Assembly (NCBI GenBank): GCA_016710525.1 | Contig: JADJVQ010000097.1 | Coordinates: 1-16,820 of the forward strand | DNA: 16,820 nucleotides | Reading direction: 5' to 3' | From: Burkholderiaceae bacterium | GTDB taxonomy: Bacteria; Pseudomonadota; Gammaproteobacteria; Burkholderiales; Burkholderiaceae_E | Part shown: positions 6,649 through 14,509 of the stretch, piece by piece | Layout of the letters: the number at the start of each line of letters is the position of its first letter | Numbering within the stretch: the first letter of the stretch is position 1 | The notes under the pieces: generated by a model | Databases searched by the model: none | Seen by the model: only the letters and a program-made list of their open reading frames with translations | Told to the model about the DNA's origin: nothing | Translations under genes and position numbers: made by a program

Positions 6649-8004
6649 ATGATTTCCCTTCGCGATCTCATCCTGGCGCTGCTGCTGGTCGGCGGACTGC
6701 CAGTGGCCATCGCGCGACCGATGTACGGGGTGCTGATCTTCGCGTGGCTCGGCATCATGAACCCGCATCGCCTCACCTGGTCGTTCGCCGAAAATATTCC
6801 GTGGTCGCTGATGTACAGCATCGCATCGACGATCGGCTTCCTGACGACCAAGGACCGCAACCTGGCCGGCAGCCTGCGCGACTACTGGCCTGTACTGCTG
6901 CTGCTGGTCTGGTACGGCATCACCACGGCCTTCGCCTTCATTCCGGCGGCCGCGCAGGAAAAATACGCCACCGTACTAAAGTCGCAATACATGTGCCTGC
7001 TGGCCCTGGCGCTGCTCACCTCCCGCAATCGGGTCTACCAGCTGGCGATCGTGATGGTGGTCTCGCTGGGCTTTTTCGGCCTGAAGGGCGGCATCTTCAC
7101 CATTTTCACCGGCGGCGAGGACCGGGTCTACGGACCGCGCGGCTCGGCGATCGAAGACAACAACCACCTGGCCGTCGGGCTGGTGATGGCGCTGCCGCTG
7201 CTCTACTGGCTGTGGCATCACCTGTCCAATGCGTGGCTGCGCAGGCTGGCCGTCATCGCCATGCTGTCGTGCGCGGCGGCGATCCTCGGATCGCACTCGC
7301 GCAGCGCTTTTGTCGGCCTGATCGCGATCGCGGGATTCCTATGGCTGAAAACCGATCGCAAGCTGATGACCCTGATCCTGGCGATCGTGATCGGCACGTT
7401 CGGACTGGTGGCCATGCCGGGCAAGTACTGGGAGCGGATGGAGACCATCGTCGACCATGACGAAGACGCGTCGGCCAACAGTCGCCTGCTGACCTGGAAG
7501 GTGGCCACCAACGTGGCCAACAGCCGCCCGCTCGGGGGCGGCTTCGAGTACTACAGCCCCGCGGCCTCCGCGCTCTATTCGCCCGAACCCGACCGCGTGC
7601 ACACCGCGCACAGCATCTACTTCCAGGCACTGGGCGAACACGGCTGGCTGGGCCTGCTGCTGCTGCTGCTGGTCATTGCCTATACCTGGACCATTTGCCG
7701 CCGGGCCATCAAGCGGCTCAAGGACGATCCCGATGGCAAGAGCCTCGCGCTGCTGGCCCGGATGATCCAGGTCAGCCTGGTCGGATTTGCCACCGGCGGC
7801 GCCTTCGTCAATATCGGCAACTGGGACTTCTTCTACTACGAACTCGTGCTCGCGCTGGGCGTCCTGCGCGTGGCACAGGCCGTGCCGGTGGCCCAGCCCG
7901 CCCGCAAACCCCTGTCGGCCGATCTCAGCCGACAGCCGTCTGCGGCCCCCGAGGCCGCACCGCACGGCCCGGGTATCGGGCACGCCTCCGAAGCGCTGCG
8001 ATGA
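6649..8004 (+). CDS. Putative O-glycosylation ligase, exosortase A system-associated (Wzy/O-antigen ligase-like)
   Basis: A 451-residue polytopic membrane protein. The N-terminus (RPMYGVLIFAWLGIMNPHRLTW, about residues 23-44) carries the conserved N-terminal (DUF5935-type) region of the TIGR03097 family. The central Wzy_C/O-antigen ligase region shows SHSRSAFVG (215-223) and HTAHSIYFQALGEHGWLG (318-335), with the conserved Arg and His that these ligases use with lipid-linked glycans. Many hydrophobic segments flank these loops. It is expected to act on the periplasmic side, polymerising the repeat unit or transferring it to an acceptor; which one is not decidable from sequence. The last 40 or so residues are a Pro/Ala-rich polar tail beyond the final helix. 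The stop overlaps the next start by ATGA. No clear ribosome-binding site precedes the ATG, so translation may depend on the upstream gene. Confidence 0.92.
   Translation: MISLRDLILALLLVGGLPVAIARPMYGVLIFAWLGIMNPHRLTWSFAENIPWSLMYSIASTIGFLTTKDRNLAGSLRDYWPVLLLLVWYGITTAFAFIPAAAQEKYATVLKSQYMCLLALALLTSRNRVYQLAIVMVVSLGFFGLKGGIFTIFTGGEDRVYGPRGSAIEDNNHLAVGLVMALPLLYWLWHHLSNAWLRRLAVIAMLSCAAAILGSHSRSAFVGLIAIAGFLWLKTDRKLMTLILAIVIGTFGLVAMPGKYWERMETIVDHDEDASANSRLLTWKVATNVANSRPLGGGFEYYSPAASALYSPEPDRVHTAHSIYFQALGEHGWLGLLLLLLVIAYTWTICRRAIKRLKDDPDGKSLALLARMIQVSLVGFATGGAFVNIGNWDFFYYELVLALGVLRVAQAVPVAQPARKPLSADLSRQPSAAPEAAPHGPGIGHASEALR
7654..7671 (+). repeat. Short CTG trinucleotide run (6 units)
   Basis: Six consecutive CTG codons encode leucines in a transmembrane helix of the ligase/polymerase. 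In-frame gain or loss of units would change helix length by one residue without a frameshift. It may simply reflect leucine codon bias. Confidence 0.8.
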
Positions 8005-8972
8005 TCTGCGTCATCATCCCCTACTATCAGCGCACGGCCGGTGTGCTGGCGCGCGCGCTGGAGTCCGTGTTCACGCAGGACCTCGACGAGCAGGTCCTGA
8101 TCCTGATCGTGGACGACGCCTCGCCGATCCCGGCCGCCAGCGAGATCGCAAATCTGCGCCCGCCCGCCCGCATCGACATCCGGGTCGTCAGCCAGGCGAA
8201 CGCCGGCCCGGGCGCCGCCCGCAATACCGGCCTGGGACTCGTGCCCGCGGCGGCGCAGATCATTGCGTTTCTCGACTCGGACGACGTCTGGCAGCCCGGC
8301 CATCTGTCGCGGCTGCGCAAGGCCTTCGACCAGGGCGCCGACCTGTACCTGGCCAACTGGGAAGAAATGAGCGGTTCGAGCATACTCGACAGCCTGCTGC
8401 CCACGCTGGCCGGCGAATCTGCCGCGTCGCCGCCGGGCGGCGACCTGTATCGATACCAGGGTGTGCTGGCCGATCGGCATCTGATCCAGCCATTCTTCTA
8501 TTTGTCGGCCACCGCGATCCGGCGCGACAGCCTCGGGCACGTGCGATTCGACGCTGCACTGCGCCACGCGGGCGAGGACTTTCTGTATGCCTTCGAACTG
8601 GCGAAGGCTAGGCCCAGCTTCTGGTTCAGCTCGGCCGTGACGGTGCTCTCGCGCGAAGGGGTCAACATCTACCGGTCGGTGCGCTGGGGCACCGAGGCGA
8701 GCTTTCGCGGCCTGCACGATGCCATCGTGTCGCTGCGCCAGGCACTGGGTACCCGCGGCCTGGCCGCGGTCAGCCTGCAAAGCGGCGGCCGCCAGCTGCA
8801 GATCTATCGGACCGACTTCCTGCTGCAGGCCCTGCACTGCCTGCGCCAGGGCAAGACAGCGCCCTTGCGCATCGCGCTGCGTGTGGTCCTGGCCGATCCC
8901 GGCGTGCTGCTGATGCTGCCGGCCGTGTCTTTCGATTTGCTGCGGCGGGCCGTGCACCGCAGCGCCGCCTGA
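8001..8972 (+). CDS. Family 2 glycosyltransferase
   Basis: A 323-residue protein starting at the ATG that overlaps the ligase stop (ATGA). It has the GT2/GT-A fold in order: ICVIIPYYQR (2-11), LILIVDDAS (33-41), NAGPGAARNTGL (67-78), and the DxD-type metal site AFLDSDDVWQPGHL (89-102). A later HAGEDFLYAFELA segment supplies the likely catalytic acidic residues. The C-terminus has a mildly hydrophobic stretch (LLMLPAVSFDLL) that may touch the membrane. It should transfer one sugar from a nucleotide donor during assembly of the repeat unit in the cytoplasm. Donor and acceptor are unknown. It sits between the ligase and the second amidotransferase, in the part of XrtA loci that varies between strains. 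Confidence 0.88.
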   Translation: MICVIIPYYQRTAGVLARALESVFTQDLDEQVLILIVDDASPIPAASEIANLRPPARIDIRVVSQANAGPGAARNTGLGLVPAAAQIIAFLDSDDVWQPGHLSRLRKAFDQGADLYLANWEEMSGSSILDSLLPTLAGESAASPPGGDLYRYQGVLADRHLIQPFFYLSATAIRRDSLGHVRFDAALRHAGEDFLYAFELAKARPSFWFSSAVTVLSREGVNIYRSVRWGTEASFRGLHDAIVSLRQALGTRGLAAVSLQSGGRQLQIYRTDFLLQALHCLRQGKTAPLRIALRVVLADPGVLLMLPAVSFDLLRRAVHRSAA

Positions 8973-8985
8973 AGATTCCAACACC

Positions 8986-10902
8986 ATGTGCGGACTGGTC
9001 AGCCTGGTAGCGGGTCGCGACGAAGCAGCCAACCCGAGCATCGTCGAGCGCATGCTCGCGCCCATTTTTCATCGCGGCCCCAACGACGAAGGCCTGGCCT
9101 TCGACCGCGAATTCGGCGCCGGCTTCCGGCGCCTTTCGATCCTCGACCTGACACCCGCGGGTCATCAGCCGATGCGCAGCCAGGACGGGCGCTACACGCT
9201 GGTGTTCAATGGCGAGATCTACAACTTCATCGAACTGCGCCGCGAGCTGGTGGCGCTGGGACACCGGTTCGAGAGCACCGGCGATGCCGAGGTGCTGCTC
9301 AAGTCCTTCGCGCAGTGGGGCTCGCAGTGTGTGGAGCGCCTGAACGGCATGTGGGCATTCCTGGTGTTCGACCACGTCGCGCGGACCCTGTTCGGCTCGC
9401 GCGACCGCTTCGGCATCAAGCCCCTGTACCGGTACCGGCACGGCCAGTCCCATCTGTTCGCCTCCGAGATCAAGAGCATCCTCGCATCCGGTCTGCACAG
9501 CGGACGGGTCGACATGGCGACCTGCGCCGGCCACCTGCTCGAACACCGCCTCGACGAAAGCCCGGACACCTTCTTCGAAGGCATCGAGCAGCTCCCGCCG
9601 GCGCACAACTTCGAGCTGAGCCGCGACGGCAGCTATCGCCAATGGTGCTACTGGACCCTCGATCACGAAACCCGCGATTCGGGAGCCGATGCCCCGGAAC
9701 GCTTCGCCGACCTGTTCGAGGATGTCATCGGCCTGCAGATGCGCAGCGACGTGCCGGTCGGGGTGAGCCTGTCGGGCGGCCTCGACTCTACCTCGATCAT
9801 CTGCGCGGCGGCCCGCCTGCGTGAACGGGACAACGCGCACGGACCGCTCGCGGCATTCAGCTTCATGACGCCCGAGTTCGACGAGAGCCGCTACATCGAA
9901 GCCACGCTCGCCCAGACCGGCGCCACGATGCACCGGCTGCAGACGACCCCGCAAGGCCTGTGGAACGATCTGCGCCGGATGCTCTGGTTCCAGGACGAAC
10001 CGGTCCACACGATTACCGCGGCGGTCGGCTACCAGCTGATGGAACTGGCGGCGAGCCACGACGTCAAGGTGCTGCTGAACGGCCAGGGCGCCGACGAAAC
10101 ATTGGCCGGTTACCCCAGCTACTTCAGGGACCTGTGGCACACGCTGCTGGGCCGCGGCGATTTCGCCGGCGCCGTCGATCAGGTGAAGCGCTTCGCCGCC
10201 GCCCAGGGCGTACCGGCCATGCCCCTGCTGACCACCTCGCTCAAGCGGCTGATCAAGTCGTATCTGTGGCGGATCGGCGCCTACCGGACACGTGCCCATC
10301 TGCGCGCGCGGGCCAAGGCGATGGACAACCGCTGGTACCGGCCCGACCTGAAGGCCGCGCTGGCTGTCGGCTCGATGACACCTGCCATCGGCCTCAAACC
10401 GGCCCTCGCGGACGCGACCGCCCGCCAGCCGCTGCCGCTGTTCCTGCGCATCGAAGACCGCAATTCGATGGCGCATTCGATCGAAGCCCGGGTGCCTTTC
10501 CTCGATCATCGGCTGGTCGAATTTGCCTTTGCCCAGCCCGAGCAGCAGCTGATGGATGCGGCGCTCAACAAATGGATCCTTCGCCGGGCCATGAGCGAGC
10601 GCATTCCCGAAGTGGTTCGCTCGCGTCCCGACAAGATGGGCTTTCCGACGCCCATCAGCACCTGGGCGCGCGGCCCGCTGTTCCAGCAGTTGCGCGAGGC
10701 GATCGGTTCGGCCGGCACGCTGGCGCGCTCGGTGATCGACGTCGATGTGGTGCTCGATGACCTCGAGCGGCATCGCCGCGGCGAGGTCGACCATGGGCCC
10801 GGCCTGTTCGATGTGGCGCAGTTCTGTGTCTGGACCGACGGCCTGAATTCGCGCGCCGTGCCCGCCTCCAGGGAACTGGAGCGTCCCATCGAATGCGCGT
10901 GA
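8986..10902 (+). CDS. asnB: Asparagine synthase-like amidotransferase (glutamine-hydrolysing), second copy
   Basis: A 638-residue protein starting MCGLVSLVAG with the Cys2 nucleophile. The glutaminase domain shows FRRLSILDL (47-55), NGEIYN (75-80) and TGDAEV (98-103). The synthetase domain shows the PP-loop SLSGGLDSTSII (261-272), NGQGADETLAGY (365-376) and, near residue 490, DRNSMAHSIEARVPFLDHRLVEF. All expected catalytic motifs are present, so it looks active. It differs from the first amidotransferase at many positions (GLDSTS versus GVDSSA; GQGADE versus GDGGDE), so it is a diverged family member and not a recent duplication. It could be a true asparagine synthetase, but its place between a glycosyltransferase and a flippase favours amidation of a sugar carboxyl or similar group. 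It starts 13 bases after the GT2 stop. Confidence 0.88.
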   Translation: MCGLVSLVAGRDEAANPSIVERMLAPIFHRGPNDEGLAFDREFGAGFRRLSILDLTPAGHQPMRSQDGRYTLVFNGEIYNFIELRRELVALGHRFESTGDAEVLLKSFAQWGSQCVERLNGMWAFLVFDHVARTLFGSRDRFGIKPLYRYRHGQSHLFASEIKSILASGLHSGRVDMATCAGHLLEHRLDESPDTFFEGIEQLPPAHNFELSRDGSYRQWCYWTLDHETRDSGADAPERFADLFEDVIGLQMRSDVPVGVSLSGGLDSTSIICAAARLRERDNAHGPLAAFSFMTPEFDESRYIEATLAQTGATMHRLQTTPQGLWNDLRRMLWFQDEPVHTITAAVGYQLMELAASHDVKVLLNGQGADETLAGYPSYFRDLWHTLLGRGDFAGAVDQVKRFAAAQGVPAMPLLTTSLKRLIKSYLWRIGAYRTRAHLRARAKAMDNRWYRPDLKAALAVGSMTPAIGLKPALADATARQPLPLFLRIEDRNSMAHSIEARVPFLDHRLVEFAFAQPEQQLMDAALNKWILRRAMSERIPEVVRSRPDKMGFPTPISTWARGPLFQQLREAIGSAGTLARSVIDVDVVLDDLERHRRGEVDHGPGLFDVAQFCVWTDGLNSRAVPASRELERPIECA

Positions 10903-10945
10903 CAAGGCATCGCCTCAGTACGCCGACCGGCGAACCGGCTTCGTC

Positions 10946-12394
10946 ATGAGCGTACGACGTTCACTGGTGCTGGCCAGTGCCGCCAGCAATGGGGCGGCGC
11001 TGATCGGTTTCGCCAGCTCGATGATCCTCGCCCGCCTGATGATTCCCTCTGAGGTGGGTGTCTTCTCGATCGCGGCCGCGCTCATCGGGCTGGTCAGCTC
11101 GCTGCGTGACTTCGGGGTGTCGGCGTACCTAATCCGATCGCCGCAACTCGATCGGGCCAAGATCGCGGCCTCTTACGGGGTGATGATCGTTGCGTCTTGG
11201 GGCTTGGCGCTGATCATCGCGCTGGCGAGCCCGCTGGCGGCGACGATCTACCGTGACGCCCGGGTAGGTGACCTGATGCTGATCCTGGCGCTGAACCTGA
11301 TGCTCGTGCCGTTCGGCGCTTTGACGATGGCCTACCTGACCCGCGAAATGCGGTTCGGCGCACAGTTCGTACTTAATATCTCGAGCGCCTTGGCCAACGC
11401 TGGCATCGCGATCGCGCTGGCCTGGCTGGGCTACGGGGCGTACAGCCTCGCCTGGGCCGGCCTCGGTTCGACGCTGACCACTATTTTGGTGAGCTTTCTG
11501 TATCGGCCCGACTGGTGGCCCTGGCTGCCCACGCTCAAAGGCTGGCGCGAGGTGGTTTCGTTTGGTGCTCCGGTCACCGGCGGAGCGCTGGCAGGCCATC
11601 TGAACAGCGCCGCGGTTGATCTGATCACCGGGCAGATGATCGGCCCCGAGGCGGTGGCGCTGTACGGCAAGGCCCAGTCGATCCGCGGTCTATTCGAGCA
11701 GTTCTTCATGGTGGCGATCCGCCTGGTGGCGCTCCCGCACTTTGCTACGCTGGTACGCAACAACGTGGGGCTGCGCTCGACTTACCTAGTAGCCTCGAAC
11801 ATGCTGACCGGCATCGGCTGGCCGTTCGCGGCCCTGCTGCTGGTGCTCGCCGAACCGCTGGTGCTGCTGCTGTTCGGCAACAGTTGGCTGGGCTCGGCGC
11901 CACTCTTGATCTGGACCGCACTGTGGATGATCATCAGTCTTCCGTGCCATCTGATTCACAGCGTGTTGATCGCCATGGGACATGCCGAATCGCTGCTCAA
12001 GGCGGAATTGACGATGCTCTCGGTGAAGATCGTGGTGGTGGTGCTGGCCGCTCCGATGGGAATCGAGGCGGTGGCGATCGCGCTGCTGCTGCAGTCTTGC
12101 ATCTACGTGCTCGTTTGGAGTTCGCGCCTGCGCACGGCGATCGGGCTCAACCTTTTCGACCTGCTGCGCGCCCAGTTGAACAGTGCGCCGCCGGCACTGG
12201 CCTGCGGCATCGCCGCCTACTTCGGCCGAGAGTACTGCCAGCACCTCGCGCTGCCGCCTCTGCCGACGGTGGCCCTGTGCATGACGCTCGGCGGCCTGGT
12301 GTGGCTTGCGAGCATCTGGGCGATGCATCATCCGCTGGCGGCCGAAATTCTTCGCCTGTCGCGCGCCATGACTGTCGGGCGTTCAACCAAATGA
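10946..12394 (+). CDS. Wzx-like oligosaccharide flippase (polysaccharide transporter, MOP superfamily)
   Basis: A 482-residue, almost wholly hydrophobic protein with about 12-14 predicted membrane helices. The N-terminus (ASNGAALIGFASSMILARLMIP, then GVFSIAAALIGLVSSLRDFGVSAYLIR) matches the first helices of PST-family polysaccharide transporters. Later landmarks are the inter-helix loop MIGPEAVALYGKAQSIRG and LVLLLFGNSWLGSAPLLIW. It is expected to flip the lipid-linked repeat unit from the cytoplasmic to the periplasmic leaflet, before the ligase/polymerase acts. No good ribosome-binding site precedes the ATG; the 43-base gap contains only short CCGG-rich repeats. Hand counts of five 60-base lines give about 59% G+C, against about 70% for sampled lines of upstream genes, and TTG, CTA and CTT codons appear more often. 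This may mark an exchanged segment. Confidence 0.88.
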   Translation: MSVRRSLVLASAASNGAALIGFASSMILARLMIPSEVGVFSIAAALIGLVSSLRDFGVSAYLIRSPQLDRAKIAASYGVMIVASWGLALIIALASPLAATIYRDARVGDLMLILALNLMLVPFGALTMAYLTREMRFGAQFVLNISSALANAGIAIALAWLGYGAYSLAWAGLGSTLTTILVSFLYRPDWWPWLPTLKGWREVVSFGAPVTGGALAGHLNSAAVDLITGQMIGPEAVALYGKAQSIRGLFEQFFMVAIRLVALPHFATLVRNNVGLRSTYLVASNMLTGIGWPFAALLLVLAEPLVLLLFGNSWLGSAPLLIWTALWMIISLPCHLIHSVLIAMGHAESLLKAELTMLSVKIVVVVLAAPMGIEAVAIALLLQSCIYVLVWSSRLRTAIGLNLFDLLRAQLNSAPPALACGIAAYFGREYCQHLALPPLPTVALCMTLGGLVWLASIWAMHHPLAAEILRLSRAMTVGRSTK

Positions 12395-12404
12395 TCAACC
12401 GTCC

Positions 12405-13343
12405 ATGACCATCAAACTGACTGTCGCGATCTGCACCTGGAATAGGGCCGATCTGCTGTCGCAGACGCTGAGCGAACTCTCGCTGGCGACCCCACCGCAG
12501 CAAGGCTGGGAAGTCGTCGTCGTGAACAACAAATGCACCGACACGACCGACGAGGTGATCGCGCGCTTCCAGGACTCGCTGCCATTGCGCCGAGTCTATG
12601 AAGGCGAGCCGGGCCTGTCCAACGCGCGCAACGCGGCGCTCGACAATGCGCGCGGCGCATACATCGTGTGGACCGATGACGATATTCTGATGAGCCGAAA
12701 CTGGCTCACCGCCTACGAAACCGCGTTCGCCAGCTGGCCACAGGCGGCGGTCTTCGGCGGGCCGATCCGTCCGTGGTTCGACGGACAGCCCCCGGACTGG
12801 CTGGCTAGCGTAATTGATCAAATCGGATCGGTCTATGGGGTCCGGGATCTGGCCGCCGAGCCCTGCGCCCTTGAGCTTCCGGGCAAGCTGCCCTACGGCG
12901 CTAACTACGCGGTGCGCACCCTTGAACAACGGCTGCACCGCTACGATGCTGCGCTTGGGCGCAAGGGTAAGGGTGGTGCGCTGGGCGAAGAAACCGCGGT
13001 GCTGACCGCCATCATGAAAAAAGGCGGTACCGGGCGCTGGATTCCTCAGGCCTCTGTGCGCCATTTCATTCCCAGGGATCACCAGACTCTGCAGTACCTG
13101 CGCGCCTACTACACGTTGTGCGGGCGCACCCAGGCGCTGGCCGCCCCCCTGCACGGCACCACGCTGCTGGGCCGGCCACTATGGACCTGGCGAGGCGCGC
13201 TGCAGGCCGAGATCCAATACCGCCTGATGCGGCTGACCGGCGACCCCCGCAAGTGGATCGAACCGCTCACCCTGGCAGCCGAGCTACGTGGCGCGCTTCG
13301 GCTAGGCGAACTGATGCAGGACATGCGCAAACCCCAGAGCTGA
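12405..13343 (+). CDS. Family 2 glycosyltransferase (second copy)
   Basis: A 312-residue GT-A protein starting 10 bases after the flippase stop. Motifs in order are LTVAICTWNRADLLSQTL (5-22), VVVVNNKCTD (37-46), EPGLSNARNAALDNARG (68-84), and the metal-binding VWTDDDILMSRNWL (88-101). These are followed by FGGPIRPWF (117-125), YGANYAVR (164-171) and GGALGEET (190-197), which provides acidic residues for catalysis. It belongs to a subgroup common in exopolysaccharide clusters, but the sugar it moves is not known. The C-terminal third has amphipathic stretches that could associate with the membrane. It is the last glycosyltransferase of the cluster, and its stop codon lies in the loop of a strong inverted repeat. 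Confidence 0.88.
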   Translation: MTIKLTVAICTWNRADLLSQTLSELSLATPPQQGWEVVVVNNKCTDTTDEVIARFQDSLPLRRVYEGEPGLSNARNAALDNARGAYIVWTDDDILMSRNWLTAYETAFASWPQAAVFGGPIRPWFDGQPPDWLASVIDQIGSVYGVRDLAAEPCALELPGKLPYGANYAVRTLEQRLHRYDAALGRKGKGGALGEETAVLTAIMKKGGTGRWIPQASVRHFIPRDHQTLQYLRAYYTLCGRTQALAAPLHGTTLLGRPLWTWRGALQAEIQYRLMRLTGDPRKWIEPLTLAAELRGALRLGELMQDMRKPQS

Positions 13344-13356
13344 CGCCCGCTCTGGG
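13333..13356 (+). terminator. Candidate hairpin terminator or attenuator spanning a stop codon
   Basis: CCCAGAGC at 13333-13340 pairs perfectly with GCTCTGGG at 13349-13356: 8 pairs, 6 of them G-C, with an 8-base loop. The loop begins with the TGA stop (13341-13343) of the second GT2. The downstream AATCTTCT is only weakly T-rich, so termination may be partial. It would separate the glycosyltransferase genes from the nitroreductase-like gene. Confidence 0.4.
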
Positions 13357-13391
13357 AATCTTCTGGGCTGCGCACGGCAAACCGAGGGGCT

Positions 13392-14447
13392 ATGAACGAC
13401 GAGCTTCGATGCTTTCTTGCCGCGCTGAGCCGGACACCGTCAGCGGATAACTCGCAGCCTTGGACGTTCTCGATCCGAGACCACAGGCTGCATTGCGATG
13501 GCTCGCCCTCCGCAATGGGCGCGTCACTGGCTGCGATGACCGCCCACTCGCAGCTGATGACGGGCGGGGCGATGCACGAGGCGATGAGCGCCCAGCTCTC
13601 GGACTCCTACATCCACTCGACCCTGTCGCCCGCGCCTGACCATGCCTGGTCGCTTTCGGTCGAGCTTGCCGCGGTCCAGAAGAACTGGCGCAAGGCGGCG
13701 CACGATGCGCTGCTGGGGCGTCACACCAATCGTCTGGCCTACCGCAGGGACCCGGTCCAGTGGCGCCCTGCGGCATCCCGGTTCAACGGAGCGGTTCATG
13801 TCCAACTGATCAAACCCGGCCGGGCACTTCACCTGATCGCGCGAGCTGTCGAACAGAGCGCGCAGGCCCGGTTCCAATGCCGCGAACTACACGAGTGGCT
13901 GCACGACAGCCTGCGCTGGACCGACGAACAAGCCCTGCGCGGCGACGGTCTGGACATCCGGACCCTGGGCCTGCCGTACCCCGCTCGCGCCTTGCTGCGA
14001 TTCCTCGCCCCCTGGTCGCGACAACAGCGACTGAATGCCATCGGACTACACAAGGTGCTGGCGGCTAAGGAAGCTACGGGCATCCGCGACGCGCCGGCAT
14101 TGCTGGCAATTACCGGCCCGCGCTACCCCAAGGCCGTCTACGCGGCCGGCAGGGCAATGCTCGAGGCCTGGACGTCCCTGAATTCCGACGGCTACGCGGT
14201 TCATCCGTACTATGTGATCACCGACATGGTCAACCGTCTAAGGGCCGATCGTCTGGACACTGGCCTTGCCAGCCTGGTACAGGCGTCTGAAGTCGCGCTG
14301 CGCGCCGCCCTGCCCAGCATGCCGTCCGATCACCAGCTTCACATGCTGCTGAGAACCGGCCGCCCCCTGGCCGATGTGCCGCGATCCGTACGCAGACCTG
14401 CCGATCAGATTTTGATGGCCGAATTCGGACGACTGGCGTCTCACTGA
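13392..14447 (+). CDS. Nitroreductase-family (Acg-like) protein
   Basis: A 351-residue protein. The N-terminus has LSRTPSADNSQPWTFSI (12-28), corresponding to the FMN-contacting A-P-S-x-D-N-x-Q-P-W motif of the nitroreductase/Acg family. GRHTNRLAYRRDP (109-121) matches the R-x-T-N-R element of the same group. A C-terminal segment (LDTGLASLVQASEVALRAALPSMPSDHQLHMLLRTGRP) fits the second half of the flavin fold. Proteins of this type occur at the ends of exopolysaccharide clusters, but no reaction has been assigned that I know of. Flavin-dependent oxidation or reduction of a sugar or modification is inference. There is no signal peptide. A GAGGGG sequence lies only 2 bases before the ATG, closer than ideal. 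It ends convergently with the ABC permease gene, 62 bases away. Confidence 0.75.
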   Translation: MNDELRCFLAALSRTPSADNSQPWTFSIRDHRLHCDGSPSAMGASLAAMTAHSQLMTGGAMHEAMSAQLSDSYIHSTLSPAPDHAWSLSVELAAVQKNWRKAAHDALLGRHTNRLAYRRDPVQWRPAASRFNGAVHVQLIKPGRALHLIARAVEQSAQARFQCRELHEWLHDSLRWTDEQALRGDGLDIRTLGLPYPARALLRFLAPWSRQQRLNAIGLHKVLAAKEATGIRDAPALLAITGPRYPKAVYAAGRAMLEAWTSLNSDGYAVHPYYVITDMVNRLRADRLDTGLASLVQASEVALRAALPSMPSDHQLHMLLRTGRPLADVPRSVRRPADQILMAEFGRLASH

Positions 14448-14509
14448 GGCGGCGCCGTCTGATCAGCCGGGGCGGCAAAGCTGTCAGGGCAGTCAAGTCT
14501 GCAGCGCTC

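Noticed and set aside
7695..8000. Upstream extension of the first GT2 into the ligase gene
   Set aside because: The extension is a shadow of the ligase coding sequence. The GT2 fold begins exactly at the ATG at 8001 (ICVIIPYYQ), which overlaps the ligase stop.
8770..10905. Minus-strand open frame of 711 codons opposite the second amidotransferase
   Set aside because: It mirrors a gene with full catalytic motifs on the plus strand; no family signature on the minus strand.
10903..10945. CCGG-rich short repeats before the flippase as an operator
   Set aside because: The repeats are only 4-5 bases and common in GC-rich DNA; no promoter elements accompany them.
14448..14509. Possible bidirectional terminator in the convergent gap
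   Set aside because: Only 4-bp stems (for example GCAG with CTGC) could be found and there is no T-tract, so no terminator is called.
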